From an uncultured Thermoleophilia bacterium (GTDB taxonomy: Bacteria; Actinomycetota; Thermoleophilia; UBA2241): a stretch of 6,912 nucleotides of DNA. A model generated the notes under the pieces. It did not search any database and was not told the DNA's origin. It was given only the letters and a program-made list of their open reading frames with translations. The position numbers and the translations under genes were made by a program. The stretch spans positions 1 to 6,912 of the forward strand of contig CAIXSE010000558.1 in NCBI GenBank assembly GCA_903921965.1. The letters are read 5' to 3'. Numbering within the stretch: the stretch's first letter is position 1; every line of letters starts with the position of its first letter. Below, piece after piece: positions 5,802 through 6,912 of this stretch.

Positions 5802-6222
5802 CCTCTCGAGCTCCGTCCTGCGCCGCGGTACCGCCGACCACCGCCACGCACGTCATGTCGATGACGGCGCCCTCGTCGAGGAGTTCCGCGACCCCCACGG
5901 CCATCCAGGCCGGGAAAGGTCTCTCGAGGAACTCCGCCGCGACGTCCAGCATGATCGGCACCTGCTGGCGCACGCCGACGTGGTAGGAGGTCACGTGCAG
6001 GACGTCGGACCAGTCCGCTCCCGCCGCGTGCAGGGTGTCGGCCACGTTCCGGAAGGCGGCCCTGACCTGGGTCTCGACGTCGTCCGCGAACTCCCCTTCC
6101 GCATCCTCCCCGGCGTGTCCCGTCAGGTAGAGCGCCTCGCCCGCTCTGACCGCGGCGGGGATGCCGGTGCTCTCGTAGAACGGTCTCCACGCCGAATGGA
6201 TGACGACCTCACGATCGGCCAT
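5794..6222 (-). CDS. RidA/YjgF/YER057c family protein lacking the canonical arginine
   Basis: A 142-residue soluble protein of the RidA (UK114) superfamily, normally a trimer with active sites between subunits. The fold pattern is clear: VRAGEALYLTGHAG (25-38), VETQVRAAFRNVADTLHAAG (49-68), the strand WSDVLHVTSYHVG (71-83), FLERPFPAWMAVGVAEL (98-114) and the last strand VIDMTCVAVVG (120-130). True RidA enamine/imine deaminases carry an Arg just after the PA of the PAR-S motif (Arg105 in E. coli). Here that position is Trp106 (PAWMAVGV), so classical 2-aminoacrylate deaminase activity is doubtful, and it fits the less understood Rid subgroups. The ATG at 6222-6220 has GGAGG at 6227-6231 with short spacing. 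The gene follows pntB by 65 bases and overlaps the start of the hydrolase remnant. A RidA-like protein next to an alpha/beta hydrolase recalls the RutC-RutD pair of pyrimidine breakdown, but no other rut gene is seen. Confidence 0.88.
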   Translation of the reverse strand: MADREVVIHSAWRPFYESTGIPAAVRAGEALYLTGHAGEDAEGEFADDVETQVRAAFRNVADTLHAAGADWSDVLHVTSYHVGVRQQVPIMLDVAAEFLERPFPAWMAVGVAELLDEGAVIDMTCVAVVGGTAAQDGAREGA

Positions 6223-6287
6223 GACTCCTCCAGTCCCTGTCGCTCCCCGGTCCGTTGCCTCGCCGCCGCTTCAGTCGTTGCCCGGGA

Positions 6288-6912
6288 TCACACCTTCTTG
6301 ACCCCGGCGATGAGCTTGCTCACGACGTCCTGCGCGTCGCCGTAGACCATACGCGCGTTGTCGCCGTAGAACAGCTTGTTCTCGATGCCGGCGAAGCCCG
6401 CGCCCTTGCCGCGCTTCACGATGAGCACGTTGCGGGCCTTGTCGACGTCGAGGATGGGCATGCCGTAGATGGGACTGCCGGGGTCGTCGCGGGCGGCGGG
6501 GTTCACGACGTCGTTGGCGCCGATGACGAGAGCGGCGTCGGCGTTGGGGAAGTCGGCGTTGACCTCGTCGAGGTCGTAGATCATGTCGTACGGTACCCCG
6601 GCCTCGGCCAGCAGCACGTTCATGTGCCCCGGCATGCGGCCGGCCACCGGGTGGATGGCGAACTTCACGTTCACGCCCTTCTCCTGCAGCAACTTCGCCA
6701 GCTCCCACACCTTGTGCTGCGCCTGCGCCACCGCCATGCCGTAGCCGGGCACGATGATGACGTTCTGCCCGTAGGCCATGGTGATGGCGGCGTCGTCGGG
6801 CGACGTCTCCTTCATCGCGCCCTCGATGCCGGCGATCTCCTGACCGCCCTTGGCGCCGAAGCCGGCGAAGAGCACGTTGGCCAGCGAGCGGTTCATCGCC
6901 CTGGCCATGAGC
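6288..6912 (-). CDS. pntB: NAD(P)+ transhydrogenase subunit beta, C-terminal part
   Basis: The window holds the last 207 residues; the N-terminal membrane domain lies beyond 6912. PntB, with PntA, forms the membrane transhydrogenase that couples hydride transfer between NADH and NADP+ to proton movement. The visible part is domain III, the cytosolic NADP(H)-binding domain. Counting from the first Met in view, it has GYGMAVAQAQ (55-64, dinucleotide-binding turn), HPVAGRMPGHMNVLLAEA (86-103), VIGANDVVNPAARDDPGSPI (128-147), the KRGKGAGFAG segment (165-174) and ENKLFYGDN (176-184). These closely parallel E. coli PntB. The reading frame is intact to TGA at 6290-6288. The Met at 6908 is internal, not the start. 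The pntA gene would be expected upstream, outside the window. No clear terminator is visible in the 65-base gap to the RidA gene. Confidence 0.96.
   Translation of the reverse strand, partial: LMARAMNRSLANVLFAGFGAKGGQEIAGIEGAMKETSPDDAAITMAYGQNVIIVPGYGMAVAQAQHKVWELAKLLQEKGVNVKFAIHPVAGRMPGHMNVLLAEAGVPYDMIYDLDEVNADFPNADAALVIGANDVVNPAARDDPGSPIYGMPILDVDKARNVLIVKRGKGAGFAGIENKLFYGDNARMVYGDAQDVVSKLIAGVKKV

Noticed and set aside
6223..6287. Possible terminator between pntB and the RidA gene.
   Set aside because: Only 5-base arms with a 31-base loop can be drawn and there is no U-tract.
4060..6345. A 761-codon open frame on the plus strand.
   Set aside because: It runs antisense through several well-supported minus-strand genes, is rich in Arg, Gly and Ala, and shows no family motif; long open antisense frames are expected in such GC-rich DNA.
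1..6912. A new defence, mobile or multi-gene biosynthetic system.
   Set aside because: I looked for nucleases, helicases, recombinases, reverse transcriptases, toxins, repeat arrays, tRNA-like structures and radical or carrier-protein motifs on both strands and saw none; the genes are common families in an ordinary layout.

Overview
The window is very GC-rich, with C or G at most third codon positions. It uses GTG as well as ATG starts and has clear GGAGG-type ribosome binding sites. This fits a high-GC bacterium, most likely an actinomycetote; no marker here fixes the lineage. Every gene I can support lies on the minus strand, so transcription runs from high to low coordinates.

In transcription order: the 3' end of pntB (proton-translocating NAD(P)+ transhydrogenase beta subunit, 6288-6912, cut by the window edge); a RidA/YjgF-family protein (5794-6222); a short N-terminal remnant of an alpha/beta hydrolase whose start overlaps the RidA stop (5601-5801); a dual-specificity/tyrosine phosphatase with an intact HCx5R site (5016-5570); a SIMPL-domain lipoprotein (4225-4962); a DUF1801 protein (3684-4124); an uncharacterised helical protein, probably an alpha/alpha toroid of the terpenoid-cyclase type (2632-3645); a secreted peptidase S51 / cyanophycinase-like protein (1516-2535); a second, different DUF1801 protein (1126-1491); a decayed aldo/keto reductase (about 724-1060); and the N-terminal half of an OFA-type major facilitator transporter (1-613, cut by the window edge).

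The layout looks like an ordinary, loosely packed chromosomal neighbourhood of housekeeping and accessory genes rather than one pathway. Close spacing suggests short co-transcribed groups: RidA with the hydrolase remnant and perhaps the phosphatase; DUF1801 with the toroid protein; S51 with the other DUF1801. Two coding remnants show local gene decay. I see no RNA gene, CRISPR array, insertion sequence, integrase, toxin-antitoxin pair or defence system, and I found no convincing new multi-gene system. The best leads are the two gene remnants, the RidA-like protein without the catalytic arginine, the secreted S51 protein, the uncharacterised toroid protein, the AT-rich dyad ahead of the transporter, and a cluster of strong dyads in the phosphatase 3' end.
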